A DNA stretch of 64,000 bases from Arabidopsis thaliana (taxonomy: Eukaryota; Streptophyta; Magnoliopsida; Brassicales; Brassicaceae), in assembly GCF_000001735.4 (NCBI RefSeq), contig NC_003071.7:6503151-6567150 (forward strand), given 5' to 3'. Under the pieces are notes generated by a model. It worked only from the letters and a program-made list of their open reading frames with translations. It ran no database searches and was not told where the DNA came from. Each line of letters opens with the position of its first letter. Position 1 is the first letter of the stretch. A program made the translations under genes and the position numbers. Positions 1 through 11,600 of this stretch are shown one piece after another.

Positions 1-189
1 TACTGAAGCTGTTATTGCTATTGCATTTAGTCCTAGACCTGGATCCCCGTACCAGCTTCTCTCGTAAGAATTGTTCTTTTTGGCATCTTATACGCTGTTT
101 TGTGTCAGTTCTATTCATTGGTTGATATCATGCTATTTATGTGTTTGGAAAAGATGGTTTATTTCAACTGGTAAGCTCCATGAGCCCTT

Positions 190-3023
190 TATAAAATCTT
201 TGCAGATCGTCAGATGATGACACATGTCTGATATGGGATGCTCGGGGTGTCCAGCTTGCTCCGCGGATATAAGTCCCTAAGCCTCATAGTCCTATTGGTG
301 ATTGGCTGATTGCTTTATATTCCTGGTTGATTTATATATCGATTTGATCTATTGGAAGCTATAGGACTGACTTCGGAATCATATTCCAGGAGAAAACCGT
401 GGCGGTTCTTCTAGTAATGGTAATTTTTTTTGTTGTGCATTCAATGCTAATGGATCTATCTTTGTCAATAGCAGCTCTGATAATCGTGCTAGAGTTTACT
501 CGGTCTTGATAAATGTTTCTTGACTAGATTATATATATAATGATGATTCAGTTAATTAGAGTAGATACTTCCTTGGTTACAGGTTTGGGGTGCTAGTAAG
601 ACCAATAAGAATGATTTAGACCAGCTAAATCATGAGATGGATGTTCTGGCTGGACATGAGAATGTTGTTAAATTACATTTCTTATCATATATGTTATATT
701 TGGTACCTGCTCATATTTTTAAATTACATTTCTTATGAGATCCTAATTTTCTTAACTTAGTCATTTTCTGTGGTTCTTTCTAGTGCTTGTGCTGGAAGAT
801 CTGGACGAAAATGTTCCAAATTTTAAGAATTCTTGGTGTGCTTTCTGCTGCAATTATTCGTAAAAGTTTCCTTATAATGTTTTTGACACTCAATAACATA
901 TGTATTTGTCTAGGTTCTCTTATGATAACATAGTTACATGCTCTAGTGATGGTAGTGCAATCATTTGGATCCCAAGATCACGGAGTTCGCCTGTAACATC
1001 CGATTTCGATAAGATAACCATGACATTCAATATGTTTTCATAGGAGTAGAAACCATATCTTTATTTATGTCTTTCAGGTAAAATGCTGCCAAGCCTTAGA
1101 AGAAGATCCGAGAGGTTGAAAGATAAAACAAAAGTGAGTATTTTGTAATATTGCTTTGATCTTGTGGCTAAATATGCTACTTATCTGTTTTTTTACGTCT
1201 TTAGCAGGCTAGGATCATGACTTCTTTGAGTAGGCGTTGCGAAAAGAGAAACTTTGATGAGCTTGAGGGAGCTCCAAGCAGTAAAAACACATGTAATGGT
1301 GTTAATGTAGCACATAGTTGTTTGTAATTGAAAACAGATATTGATGGCATGGCAGTTGACACTTTCTCGGTGGTTTTTAATGGGTTTACAAATGGTGAAA
1401 GACAATATCTAGAACTAAATGACGGTGAGTCTAACGGTTCTCAGGATGTAACTAGTCGCCTGAATGATGTAGCAGATAGCTCCATGTGGGTTTCAAGGGC
1501 TCCTGGTGGCACTGATGAATTAAATGATGGTTTTGAAGACATCAAATATGATTTGACATTAGACTGTCAAAAGGATTGTGTGGTTGGAGCAGAGATATCT
1601 CTGAGATATGATTGTGTTGGGATATCAAATCCTCACATCAGTGATTCTCTCTCAAGTGGTAGTGTGTTCCTATGTCATGGAAGCATAAGAAGAAACCAAA
1701 CAGGGTTGCTACTGACTCAAGAACTCAGTTCTTGTAGTCAGGATCAGAGTAGTGGCGCTAAGTCCCATGACGTTGGTCCTTTTGAAATATTGAAGCCTCA
1801 ACAGTTAAAAGAAAAGTTATCTTGGTTGACATTATCGATACATGAAGAGGATTGTCGTTATATTCTACAAAAGGAGGATGAAGTTGCGAATTTGCGACAA
1901 GTAAGTGTTTGTGGTGATCTTATTTGTTGTTTCATTTAGTTCAACCTTTGGTATGAGTATTCTTACATGTAGCTGTTACTCTTTATCTTTCAGGGACATC
2001 AAGAATACTTAAACTTTAGCTCCTTGAGGGGAAGTAGCTCCTTGGACTTTAATAAAGAGTAGAAATATGAAGGCTGTGGAAATCTGTAAAGTGAAAAGTC
2101 TGAAATATGCAACTCTTCCTAGTTCTGGAGATAGCTGCTGCAAAATGATACTTAAAGTCATTGATCCGAACTCCGAAGTGTACAGCAAACTTTCAAGCTT
2201 ACATTACCTGATTTAGTGACCTTTCCAGATTTTCTTGTGAAAAGAAGCCGGTATGAAGGAGCGATACAGAGGAAATGGACTTGCAGGGACAAGTGTAAGG
2301 TTTGGTGGAGAAACAAAGGCGAAGAAGATGGTCGTTGGTGGGAAGGAGGAATTCTAGCTGTGAAACCCAAATCAACTCATTTTCTTGATAGTCCATGGGA
2401 GAGGTACAAAGTTAAATACAAGACTAGCCCGACCGAGACACATCTTCATAGTCCTTGGGAGCTTTTTGATGCTGATACTAAGTGGGAGCAGCCTCATATT
2501 GATAATGAGAAATGAAACAGTATGCTCTTAGCCTTAACAAACTTACAGACTTCAGAAAAAAGAATCCAGGTATGTGTGTTTAGGCTTATGTTTAAATTTG
2601 CTTAGGTGGTTTAGAAGTAGAAAATAACATAACACTATCACAAGAACATGACAATATGATATAAACTTGACAGATTCGTTTGAGGATTCTTATGGACTCC
2701 AAAAACTGAACCAGATCATGGGAAACTCAAGCTACACCAATAGGTAATATTCTACAAGACTAGAAGAGGTTTTGATATGGAGCCGAATTTGACATGGTTT
2801 TGTTCTATGGATTATCTACAGGTTCCCAGTTCCTTTGTCTCTTGAGGTAATAAGATCAAGGATTGAGAACAACTATTACCGGAGTATGGAAGCGTTAAGG
2901 CACGATGTATCAGTTATGCTATCCAATGCAGAGACTTTCTTTGATCTAAACAAATGTGTAGGTGTAGCAGTCAAAATTTCAGATCTTTCTCAATGGTTCG
3001 ACCGCACGTTGTCTTCTTTGTAG
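190..3023 (+). pseudogene. WD40 / bromodomain (BRWD/PHIP-like) gene relic
   Basis: Several intron-separated blocks read in order as parts of a plant WD40-bromodomain protein. WD-like pieces lie at about 205-272 (DDDTCLIWDARG), 583-668 (VWGAS..LAGHENVV) and 913-992 (CSSDGSAIIWIP). A low-complexity middle is open at 1328-1939. A conserved block at about 2190-2512 contains CRDKCKVWWR, DSPWERYKVKYK and HLHSPWELFDADTKWEQP, and the C-terminal half of a bromodomain lies at 2822-3020 (PVPLSLEVIRSRIENNYY, ending TLSSL). Frames are broken by several stops between about 2040 and 2160, and much of the N-terminal WD40 repeat set is missing or precedes the window. Sequences between blocks still look like introns, so this is a decayed DNA-level duplicate and not a processed copy. 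Intact family members are nuclear chromatin-associated proteins; this copy should not encode one. Family confidence is good; the parental locus (At5g49430-like) is recalled, not searched. Confidence 0.8.
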
Positions 3024-4372
3024 CTTATCTGCCTATGTATAGAGTACGTGAATTAGGGTCGCTTGCGTTGTTGTATCTGAAAGGCTTCTTCGATCTAACG
3101 AGTAAGCACATTTTTCATTGATCTAATTTTTGTTTGTCTCTTGTGATGTAATGTACCCTAATGTCCTAAAGTTGGAGCTAATTTTTGTCATTTTATGTGC
3201 ATCAGTACAATGATGTTATTACAGCATTTTAGTGTATATTCGGGTATCCAAGTTTTAAGCTATACACGAAAATCAACTCTTACTTGACCCACAACTACCC
3301 AACTTTGGCGTGGTATTAGTCGTAATAATAATTTTATGGGTTTTGGAAAGTTAAGCACCAACTATTATTTTTCTTTTTTTTTTGTAGAGTTTTGGTCGAT
3401 GTGAGACATCTTATCAAAGTTAGTTTAGGGCCATTGTTTTCAGGTCCGATCCGTACCGTCCGGTCCGATCGGTTAACCCATGACCCGGACATTTTTCCGG
3501 TTTAGATTAAGTGCTAATATCCGATAATTTAGGGCTAAGCGATTGTCCCACAACCTCCTGTAAACGCTACGTATGCCGGTTGCTAACATTTAACAACAAA
3601 CACACAAATTTCTTTATACTGTTACAGATTGCTAGATATCGCTTGCAATCGTTAGATTTTAAAACTTCATTTCCGCCAGTGTTTGCGACAGCAGGCGGTT
3701 GCGGGTGGTTCAAATGATTTTTTTTTTCTTTTTTATCTACATTAGTATTTTGCATCTTTTGCTATGTATTTTGAGATAGTGAAGTAATATAACTTCATTT
3801 TTCAGGACTTGTAGTTTTTATGAAAGAAAAAACAAAAACTAGAGGCTGATTTTAATGATAGATCCTAAAGAAATCAAACCAAATGAAATCACCAGAACCT
3901 TAAGATACTTTAACCTATTGGGTCTATAAAACGGATTTTATTGCTTTGGATCTATAAAGTCACGTTGTAGACCCAAAGCAATAAAAGATTTGGGATAGTT
4001 AAACCATATGATGGTTAGTGTGTGGTTTTAAAACCTTAAGATATTTGTGTAGGAGACTAGGAATTGTGTGTTTTGAAAAGAAGCAGCCACTAAAATCATA
4101 TGATAAGTCAATAAAGGAAGCAGCTACTGAAATTTACTTGAAAATGATTTTTCAGTACCAAAATCAATTAATCTCTTCCATGTCTCGTTTAATGTATATA
4201 AAGACCGTTGAGAAAAGTCGTATTTGGATCACCACAAGTTAGTAGAAAGACTTGTTAGTCAGTCAACCCATGTGATATATATGAGAATGAAACCATGTTA
4301 TCACATTACAATTTCCACTTTCTTGCTTTTTCATTGTTGATACTCAAAAAGGTAAAAAAACTTAAAAGAAAG
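3024..4372. other. Intergenic, with a possible decayed hAT-type MITE
   Basis: I see no gene here. Around 3550-3705 an imperfect inverted repeat pairs CCACAACCTCCTG with the complement of CAGGCGGTTGCGGGTGG, as in old hAT-type MITEs. At 3930-3990 a short inverted repeat is built on TTGCTTTGG / CCAAAGCAA. From about 4150 the sequence resembles the 5' flank of the RLP gene at 30.6 kb (GAAACCATGTTATCA, then TTCTTGCTTTTTCATT), and a TATA-like TATATAAAG lies near 4195. Confidence 0.4.
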
Positions 4373-5720
4373 ATGAAAGACTCTTGGAACACAATCAGTC
4401 ATTCTTATTACTCTTTTCTTTCCCTTCTTTCTCACTTCTAATTATGGAGACGTGTTAGCAGCTCCTAATAGAAACTTGTGTCATCCAGAACAAAGAGACG
4501 CAATTCTCGAGTTCAAGAACGAGTTTGAGATTCAAAAGCCTTGTGTGTTGATGGGCCTCTTAAGACGGAGTCGTGGGCGAATAACAGCGATTGTTGTTCT
4601 TGGGATGGTATCAAATGCGATGCCAAGTTTGGAATGTGATAGAGCTGAACCTTAGCTCCAGCTGCCTCCATGGCCTGCTCAATTCCAAAAGTAATATCTT
4701 TAGCCTTCAAAACCTTCGTTTTCTAGACCTTTCAAATAATCATTTCAGTGGTCAAATCTTATCTTCACTTGGAAACTTTTCTAGTCTCACCACTCTTGAC
4801 CTTTCTGAAAATCATTTCAGTGGTCAAATCCCATCTTCACTAGGAAATCTTTTGCATCTCACATCTCTTGACCTCACTGATAACAATTTCGTTGGTGACA
4901 TCCCAACTTCACTTGGTAACCTTTCTCATCTCACCCTTCTTCTCCTTGGTGCTAACAACCTTGTTGGTGAAATCCCATTTTCACTTGGAAATCTTTCTCA
5001 TCTCACCGATCTTACCCTCTGTGAAAACGACCTTGCTGGTGAAATCCCATCCTCATTTGAAAATCTTTCACATCTCACCAATCTCGATCTCTCACAAAAC
5101 AACCTGGTTGGTGAAATCCCATCTTTTTTTGGTAGTTTTAACCAGTTAGTTAGCTTAGCTGTTGAAGAAAACGAGTTTACTGGAAACTTTCTCCTTATAC
5201 TACTAAATCTAACAAATTTGTCAGATTTATCACTCTCCCGCAACCAGTTCACAGGCACGCTTCCTCCTAATATGAGCTCGCTCTCCAACTTGGTGTTATT
5301 TTACGCAGACGCCAACGCTTTCACTGGAACTATCCCTTCATCTCTCCTCAACATTCCTTCTTTGAGTTGTTTTGACTTGAGTGATAACCAACTCAATGGA
5401 AATATTGAGTTTGGGAATATATCTTCATCACTATCAGACTTACTCCTTGGCAATAACAACTTCAGAGGGTCAATCCACAAATCCATTTCCAAACTAGTCA
5501 ACCTTTACACACTTGACCTTTCTCATTTCAACACCCAAGGCTCAATAAACTTTAGCATCTTCTCGGATCTCAAGTTGCTCGTGGATCTTCACTTATCCCA
5601 TTTGAACACAACAACTACAATTGACTTGAATACATTCTTATCAAGTTTCAAGTCACTAGATACATTGGACCTCTCAGGCAATCATATTTCAGCCATAAAC
5701 AAGAGTTCAGTTTCAAATCC
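4373..5720 (+). pseudogene. RLP18: RLP18-like LRR receptor pseudogene, 5' half
   Basis: This is the N-terminal half of a receptor-like protein close in sequence to the intact RLP at 30614. The start region (from ATG 4373, MKDSWN..) hits a stop within the signal-peptide zone. The LRRNT cap (LCHPEQRDAILEFKNEF) follows in another frame from about 4470, then frameshifts near 4540 and 4625 split the SWANNSDCCSWDGIKCD-like segment. From about 4635 to 5720 one frame stays open through many 24-residue plant LRRs (SSLGNLSHLTxLxLxxNxLVGEIP). The frame is cut at 5720 by a solo LTR and resumes at 7776. Intact relatives are plasma-membrane LRR receptors without a kinase domain that take part in immunity or development. 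I recall the Arabidopsis locus being annotated as RLP18 (At2g15040), with the downstream half as a separate LRR gene (At2g15042), which fits this split. Confidence 0.88.
5716..5720. repeat. Left target-site duplication AATCC
   Basis: The five bases AATCC just before the LTR are repeated exactly at 7771-7775 after it, as expected for integrase-mediated LTR-element insertion. Confidence 0.9.
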
Positions 5721-6106
5721 TGTAACGACCGCGTCCCGCGTTCATAAAGAGGCCAGGTTGTTTTAGGAGAAAACTATACCATGGTCAAGAAACGGACTAA
5801 AATACTTCGTCGGAAGAACGAGAAAGTTCAAGCTGAACCAGCTAGGTGAGCTGGACAAGCTAGGATGAACTAGCTAGCTAAGCTAGGTGAGCTAAACCAG
5901 CTGGAAGACTAGCTAGCTCAGCTAGGTGAGCTGACCGACAGCTCGATTGAGCTCAGTGAGCTGATCGGGTACTGACCCAGCTGGGTGGTCCGGTCAGCTG
6001 ACACTCGAGCTGGTGGACTGTGGTAGCTCACGGGTGAAGAGGTGTCTCGGCCAAAAGGTGTAAGGTCGAGCGGGTACCAACGAACGGTTGCATCGCCCAA
6101 TAGATG

Positions 6107-6230
6107 CAAGGAACGGATGTGACCTTTTGGAAGGATGCAAGGAATGGATGTGACCTTTCGGAAGGGTGCAAGGAACGGATGTGACCTTTCGGAAGGGTGC
6201 AAGGAACAGATGTGATGCTTCGGGAAGCAT
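6107..6230. repeat. Four 31-bp tandem repeats in the LTR upstream of TATA
   Basis: Units starting CAAGGAACGGATGTGACC begin at 6107, 6138, 6169 and 6200, an exact 31-bp period. The last unit diverges at its end. They lie just upstream of the TATA-like box, where enhancer-like repeats of LTRs are common. Confidence 0.9.
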
Positions 6231-6464
6231 CCATTCGCCCCCTATATAAGGGAGGACGCCCAAGGCCTTTGGAATCATCTCACATCATCTCACAACATCC
6301 AAAACACCATAAAACATTCTTAAAAGAGTCCCAACACATCCTGAAGTTGTTGGTCGGAAAGGGGGTGCGGCTCGGCGAGTATAACTCGACCGAACTGATG
6401 CGCATACTACCTCCCGGTCCAACTGTTTGATGGAGTGTAGAGGATGGATAGGGTAGACCGTTCG

Positions 6465-6620
6465 TCTTAAAGACGAATCGGATCTGGTAGACCGATCGTC
6501 GGATCGGATCGGCCAGACCGATCGTCGGACGGATCGGGGCAGCCAGACAGATCGTCGGACGGGTCAGATGGGACAGGCCGATCGTCTGACGGAACGGGTC
6601 GGACAGACCGATCGTCGGAT
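6465..6620. repeat. GACCGATCGTCGG-type repeat cluster in the solo LTR
   Basis: The motif (A)GACCGATCGTCGGA recurs about every 30 bases with small changes (GACAGATCGTCGGAC, GGCCGATCGTCTGAC) between about 6465 and 6620. The motifs are rich in CG and partly palindromic (CGATCG). No coding function is evident. Confidence 0.75.
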
Positions 6621-7770
6621 GGGATGGATCGAGAAAAGTGTTCGAGGAAACACAAGGATAAGTGCATCCGAACAAACCCAAGGGTGGCCCATGGATGCAA
6701 TCTTACCGGTAAAGAGAGAAAGCACCAAGAATGGGTAAGGAACGTGATTCACCATATAGGATCAATATCGCGGCCGCCTTCATGTATCTATCTCCTCAGC
6801 CATGGTGAAACCGATCGGAGATCGGTAAGACCAAAGGATGACTCGACGGATAACCAACGGGAAAGTCCACGGTGGGAACCGATGGACAAAACGGATGTTG
6901 GACCTGCGAGCAAACCTAAGGCCGACGGAAGAAGGATTTCATGGGCTAGCCTACGATGATCCGGTGGATGAATCCACGGACCCTTGGGTGTGAAAAGGAT
7001 ATCGTTCGGACCGCATGGATGGATCATTAAGCCAAAAGCTTTATCGACCACCATGGACCGGACGGGTAAACGGTTGGTAAACCGTGGGCGGTCGTAGTGT
7101 TAAACGACCAGATCGGAAACATGGATGGTTCGATAAGCCGAGGGCTCAATCGTCCACCATGTAGCCGGAGGGGCGTACGTTTGGAGAACGGATGGACCAA
7201 TAAGCCAAGAGCTTGATTCGGCCATCGTGAACCAAGGGAATCGTACGATCCCCAATCTCTATCGTTGTACTTAGACCAGTGGGGTTGGTTGGTTGTATGG
7301 CTAAGTAACGATAGGGATTGGTTCATCAATTCACGATCGGATACGAGTCATTGAACGAATGGAGTAAGGCGACAAACGGGCTAAGGAATCAAATTCGCAT
7401 ATTGGCCAAGGTATGTAACGATCTAACTTATTAGTTAAGGTAGACGTTTGGGAATTGACCGAGAAAATAGGATAAAGGAATATGCGATTGTTAGGCCTAG
7501 AATGGTTAGCGAACAATATGCATGTTTTGACCAAGGATAGGATCGATCTAAGTCTAAGGGACAAGACGATGAAACTGGTACAAGAGTTGGTTAGAATTAA
7601 ACCAAGGTTAGAAAGACTTCCGCTGTGTAATAAGAAAGCGATTATAGAATTTAGCCTCGTAAAGGCAATTCTATGGTTAATCGCGAAAAATTAAGAGGTT
7701 AGGCCGGGAAGAGGCGCAAACTTGAGTACACGGTCGCCGGACACCGAGACGTCCGGGACTGGGTCTCACA

Positions 7771-7775
7771 AATCC
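7771..7775. repeat. Right target-site duplication AATCC
   Basis: Exact copy of 5716-5720, placed directly after the CA end of the solo LTR. Confidence 0.9.
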
Positions 7776-9185
7776 TCTATTGTTATCGCGGTTTAACTTG
7801 TCCGGATGCGGTGTCACTGAGTTCCCAGAGTTCCTAAGAACCCAACAAACAATGGAGATTTTAGACATTTCCAACAACAAGATTAATGGTCAAGTACCTG
7901 GCTGGTTATGGACGCTACCAACTTTGGACTACGTGAATCTTTCCAACAACACTTTCACCGGTTTCCAAAGATTAATGGTACCTTCATCCTGGCAACCATC
8001 TATGAATTATTTTTCTGGCGCCAACAACAATTTCACGGGAAATCTTCCAGCTTTCATATGTGCATTGCGCTCTCTAGCAATGATTTATGTGACAACAAAT
8101 TCAATGGTTCAATCCCACGTTGCATGGGAAATTTCAGTAGTACTCTTCAAGCTCTACATCTAAGAAAGAATCATCTTAGTGGAGTTTTTCCAGAGAATAT
8201 ATCTGAAAGTTTAAAGTCGCTTGACGTCGGTCATAACCAACTAGTGGGAAAGCTTCCAAGATCTTTGGTTCGTATCTCTTCTCTTGAAGTTCTTAATGTG
8301 GAAAACAACAAAATAAATGATACATTTCCTTTCTGGTTGAGTTCTCTAGAAGAGCTACAAGTTCTTGTCCTTCGTTCAAATGCATTCCATGGACCGATGC
8401 AACAAACCAGGTTTCCTAACTTGCGAATCATCGACGTATCCCATAACCACTTCAACGGAACTTTGCCATCAGATTTCTTTGTAAATTGGACGGTAATGTT
8501 TTTACTTGGAGAAAATGAAGATCAGTTTAATGGAGAGTACATGGGTACAAGCTATTACAGTGATTCAATAGTTGTGATGAATAAAGGCCTAGAAATGGAG
8601 ATGGTACGTATCCTAAAAATCTTTACATCAGTAGACTTTTCGAGAAACAAATTTGAAGGAGAGATTCCAAAGTCCATTGGTCTATTAAAAGAGCTTCATG
8701 TGCTCAACTTGTCAAGCAATACTTTCACTGGCCACATCCCATCTTCAATGGGAAAACTAAGAGAGCTCGAATCACTAGATGTTGCTCAAAACAAGCTTTC
8801 AGGAGACATTCCACAAGACCTAGGGGATCTCTCATACCTTGCGTACATGAACTTCTCCCATAACCAGCTTGTGGGTCCATTACCAGGGGGCACTCAGTTT
8901 CTAACACAGAATTGCTCTTCTTTCGAGGAGAATGCAGGACATTTTGGCCCTTCACTTGAGAAAGTTTGTGATATCCATGGGAAAACAATGCAAGAGTCCG
9001 AAATGCCAGGATCAGAAGAAGATGAAGAAGAGGTGATAAGTTGGATAGCAGCTACAATTGGATTCATACCTGGTATTGCCTTTGGATTGATGATGGGATA
9101 CATATTGGTTTGCTACAAACCAGAGTGGTTCATGAACGTTTTTGGCAAAAACAAAAGCAGAAGCACAAGCAGCACAACTCGTTAA
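7776..9185 (+). pseudogene. RLP18: RLP18-like LRR receptor pseudogene, 3' half
   Basis: This continues the receptor split at 5720. The reading frame before the LTR runs straight on after the right target duplication (codons TCA AAT CCT then CTA TTG), so the insertion itself explains the break at this point. The half encodes further LRRs (SGCGVTEFPEF, NNKINGQVPGWLW), then a frameshift lies between about 8040 and 8115. From there to 9185 one frame is open: LRRs, an island-like section (MFLLGENEDQFNGEYMGT), terminal LRRs (KFEGEIPKSIGLLKELHVLN), an acidic stretch (SEEDEEEVI), a transmembrane helix with small residues (IAATIGFIPGIAFGLMMGYI) and a short basic tail. There is no kinase domain. A truncated product from the open 3' frame is conceivable but would lack a signal peptide. 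Confidence 0.88.
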
Positions 9186-9886
9186 TGAAAGAGGTACTGT
9201 TCTTAATTTGGAAAAATTGAAACTATAATAATTTTGGTGGATGTATTAATCATTCTTTGTTTGTATAGTATCTTCAACCCAAGCTGAAGAATCATTGAAG
9301 AAGAAGATAAAAGCAACCACATCAGACGATATGTAGAGATTAGAGAAAGAAGCGTGGAAAAAAAGAAATCTAATTACAAATATTATCATGGTTAAAATTT
9401 TAGTTGTTGTGAATTTCTGTTATATGTTCTCTCCTCATATTTATTTATATATCCATGTTTTCAGTAAAAAGATTAGTTGATTTCACATTTACTCCATGTG
9501 AACAACATGATGCATCAAAACAACGTAAAACCAACAAAAATCTTCAATCCAATCATCATATATCTAAATGTTTATAACTGTTTGGAGAACGAGATGCTTC
9601 TCACTAGGGTGGAAAAAGTATTATCATGAAAAATATTATATTTGATAATTTGATCGTTGGCATCTAAATACAACCTGATAACTGGCTCTGATTAATGATT
9701 GGAATTGACCAAATATCTTCCTAAACAAACGATGTCTTTTCAATCCATAAATCAAGTGGAGCCAGCAACTACTGTATATGTTAATTCTATGCCCAATGAG
9801 TTATATTTATTCAGCACCAACCAATATTGTTAGGTGCGTGATCGTAATCAAATTAAATATTAGCTTTGTAGAAACGAACCTCAAAA
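9186..9886. other. Intergenic, AT-rich
   Basis: Downstream flank of the RLP18-like pseudogene. The first part (TTGGAAAAATTGAAACTATA, later CAACCCAAGCTGAAGAATC) matches in style the 3' flank of the intact RLP at 33.6 kb, so the two genes share a duplicated 3' flank. I see no other feature. Confidence 0.5.
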
Positions 9887-9888
9887 TA

Positions 9889-10506
9889 CAGTATAATTTC
9901 TATCAATTAATAATGTTGGGACTGCAAAATTTTATTAATTTATAAAGGTTTTAATCTATTGATAAATTAATATTTATTAAAAAAAATTTGTCAACTAATA
10001 TTTATTAATTTATAGAGAGATTTTCCTAATTTATTAACTTTTTAAAAAAAATTATAAGATTTTTTCTTTATATAAGATATCTTTCAAGAATCAATTACAA
10101 GAAAAAATAATATCATGATTAAAAAACAACACCAAATTTTTTTTGATATTGTAAAATACTAAAACTAAATTTCAAATAAGAATAAATACAAATTTAAGCA
10201 AAAACATATTAGAAATATATTTCAAAGAAATTTCTTACATATAATGTATATATATAATTGTAATGTATATATATAATTGTAATATATATATATATATATA
10301 TATATATAATTGATATATTTATACAATTATTAATTTATGATATTGATGGACCATATATTTACTTAGGACTTTCAAAAAAATTATTATCTTATTAATTTAT
10401 TGATTTGTGTCACTATTTTACTCTAGTACCAACTCGGGATTGAAAGAATTTATTATTTTATAGAGATTATTAATTTATCGAGTATCAATTTATAGAAGTT
10501 TTACTG
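9889..10506. mobile_element. Emigrant-like (Tc1/mariner-type) MITE
   Basis: The left end CAGTATAATTTCTATCAATT and the right end, read in reverse as CAGTAAAACTTCTATAAATT, are near-perfect inverted repeats. Both resemble the CAGTAAAACCTCTATAAATT termini I remember for the Arabidopsis Emigrant MITE. The left flank is TA (9887-9888), the expected target; the right flank reads AT, so one side has mutated. Length is about 618 bp, AT-rich and non-coding, with a TA microsatellite inside at about 10282-10309. Confidence 0.75.
10282..10309. repeat. (TA)n microsatellite
   Basis: An uninterrupted run of alternating A and T of about 28 bases inside the Emigrant-like element. Confidence 0.9.
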
Positions 10507-10586
10507 ATTGCAATTTAAGTTTTTTGGATAACTTTGATTAACGGAAAGATTCAATTATTTTATTATTTTAATATTCTCACACCTAA

Positions 10587-11100
10587 TTTTTTTTTTGGTG
10601 AAGTGAGGGAGACAGTGTTTAATTAAAGAAAAAAATAACAATTACACTACAACATGTCGTGAGCTTGTAGCTCCACTAGTATCAGCAGCCGAGATCGAAC
10701 ACACGCAATCTGGCAAAGAATCAAAATAATCAAAACATACGGAAAGAGAAAACGCATAGTTCGCCAAACCGTCAGCAAGACGATTCGCCTCCCTATACAC
10801 ATGAACAATGCGGACAATCCAGTCCTTCGAAATGAAACCATAGCACAAGCGTACTAGGAACGATAATGGGTGAGACTCACTAACCCTTGTCCGTAAAAAC
10901 CCGACAACCATCTCCGTGTCAACCTCCAATTCCACTCTCGAAGCCTTCTTCTCCCATGCCAAATACAACCCATAATACATTCCCCAAAGCTCCGCAAAAA
11001 GGGCAGAACATATTAATCAAGCCAGGACGTTCCCATCGTCATTGAAATGTTTTACACTAGATGATTACGCTCAAGGACAATTATGAGTTTACTATTTTAC
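10587..11100 (-). mobile_element. 5'-truncated LINE fragment with RNase H-like domain
   Basis: On the minus strand a reading frame (about 11010 down to 10642) encodes SALFAELWGMYYGLYLAWEK, then VELEVDTEMVVGFLR and HVYREANRLADGLANYA. This is the RVT_3 / RNase H-like domain found at the 3' end of plant LINE retrotransposons and in domesticated relatives. The element ends in a poly-A tail (ten T on the plus strand at 10587-10596), the hallmark of target-primed insertion. A candidate imperfect target duplication is TATTCTCACACCTAA (10572) against TATTCCCACCTAA (11101). The reverse transcriptase is absent, so the copy is dead on arrival. Confidence 0.78.
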
Positions 11101-11150
11101 TATTCCCACCTAATGTTTTACACTAGATGATTTGGACAATTATGATTTGG
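11046..11150. repeat. Short direct repeat next to the LINE
   Basis: ATGTTTTACACTAGATGATT with a following GGACAATTATGA occurs at about 11046-11084 and again at about 11113-11146. The first copy contains extra bases (ACGCTCAA). It may be part of the pre-insertion site or a local slip duplication. Confidence 0.75.
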
Positions 11151-11600
11151 TATATGTGGCAAGTGTTGTTTATGGATATCAATGATTTAAATAAATTTAT
11201 AATAAACTAGACTACAGCCCAGACTTTGTGCGTGCTTAAAACTATTCATGTAAAATATTATGTATAAAATTATTATCTGGGATCGAAGATCTCTTTGTAT
11301 AAAACGAAACATATGATAAACGTTGTTATGTTCTATTCAGTTACAAATATTTTATGTAAGAATAAATTTTCATTTTTCATTTCACCTTTGAAATATTTGA
11401 GCATGAAAAAAGCTTACATGTGGTGGAAAAAGTTTTAATGAAATATTATCATTTTATAGCAAATATGTTTTTTTGTGTCTTTTAATAATTAAATTCAGAT
11501 ATTTTATGATTGGTGACCATAATCCTAAATTGCCCTAATATATGATTACATGTAGACTCTTGTAAAAAGTAATATTGTCAACTAAATAAAACTAAAAGAT

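Larger units (their letters stand above)
5721..7770 (+). mobile_element. 2,050-bp solo LTR inserted in the RLP18-like gene
   Basis: The insert begins TGTAACGACC and ends GGTCTCACA, giving the canonical TG..CA LTR termini, and is flanked by AATCC on both sides. There is no internal gag-pol, primer site or second LTR, so it is best read as a solo LTR left by LTR-LTR recombination. A TATA-like box (CCTATATAAG, about 6240-6250) places the transcription start in the plus orientation. Upstream are GCTAGGTGAGCT-type repeats (about 5820-5970) and four 31-bp tandem repeats (6107-6230). Downstream (about 6470-6620) is a cluster of GACCGATCGTCGG-type repeats. Short ORFs inside resemble no known protein. 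The length and TGTAACG start suit a large Ty3-type LTR, but the family is not identified. Confidence 0.9.

Noticed and set aside
7908..8100. Start of the long frame at 7908 as the true beginning of a second LRR gene
   Set aside because: The first 60 codons are the shifted frame of the LRR sequence; real homology in that frame begins only after about 8100.
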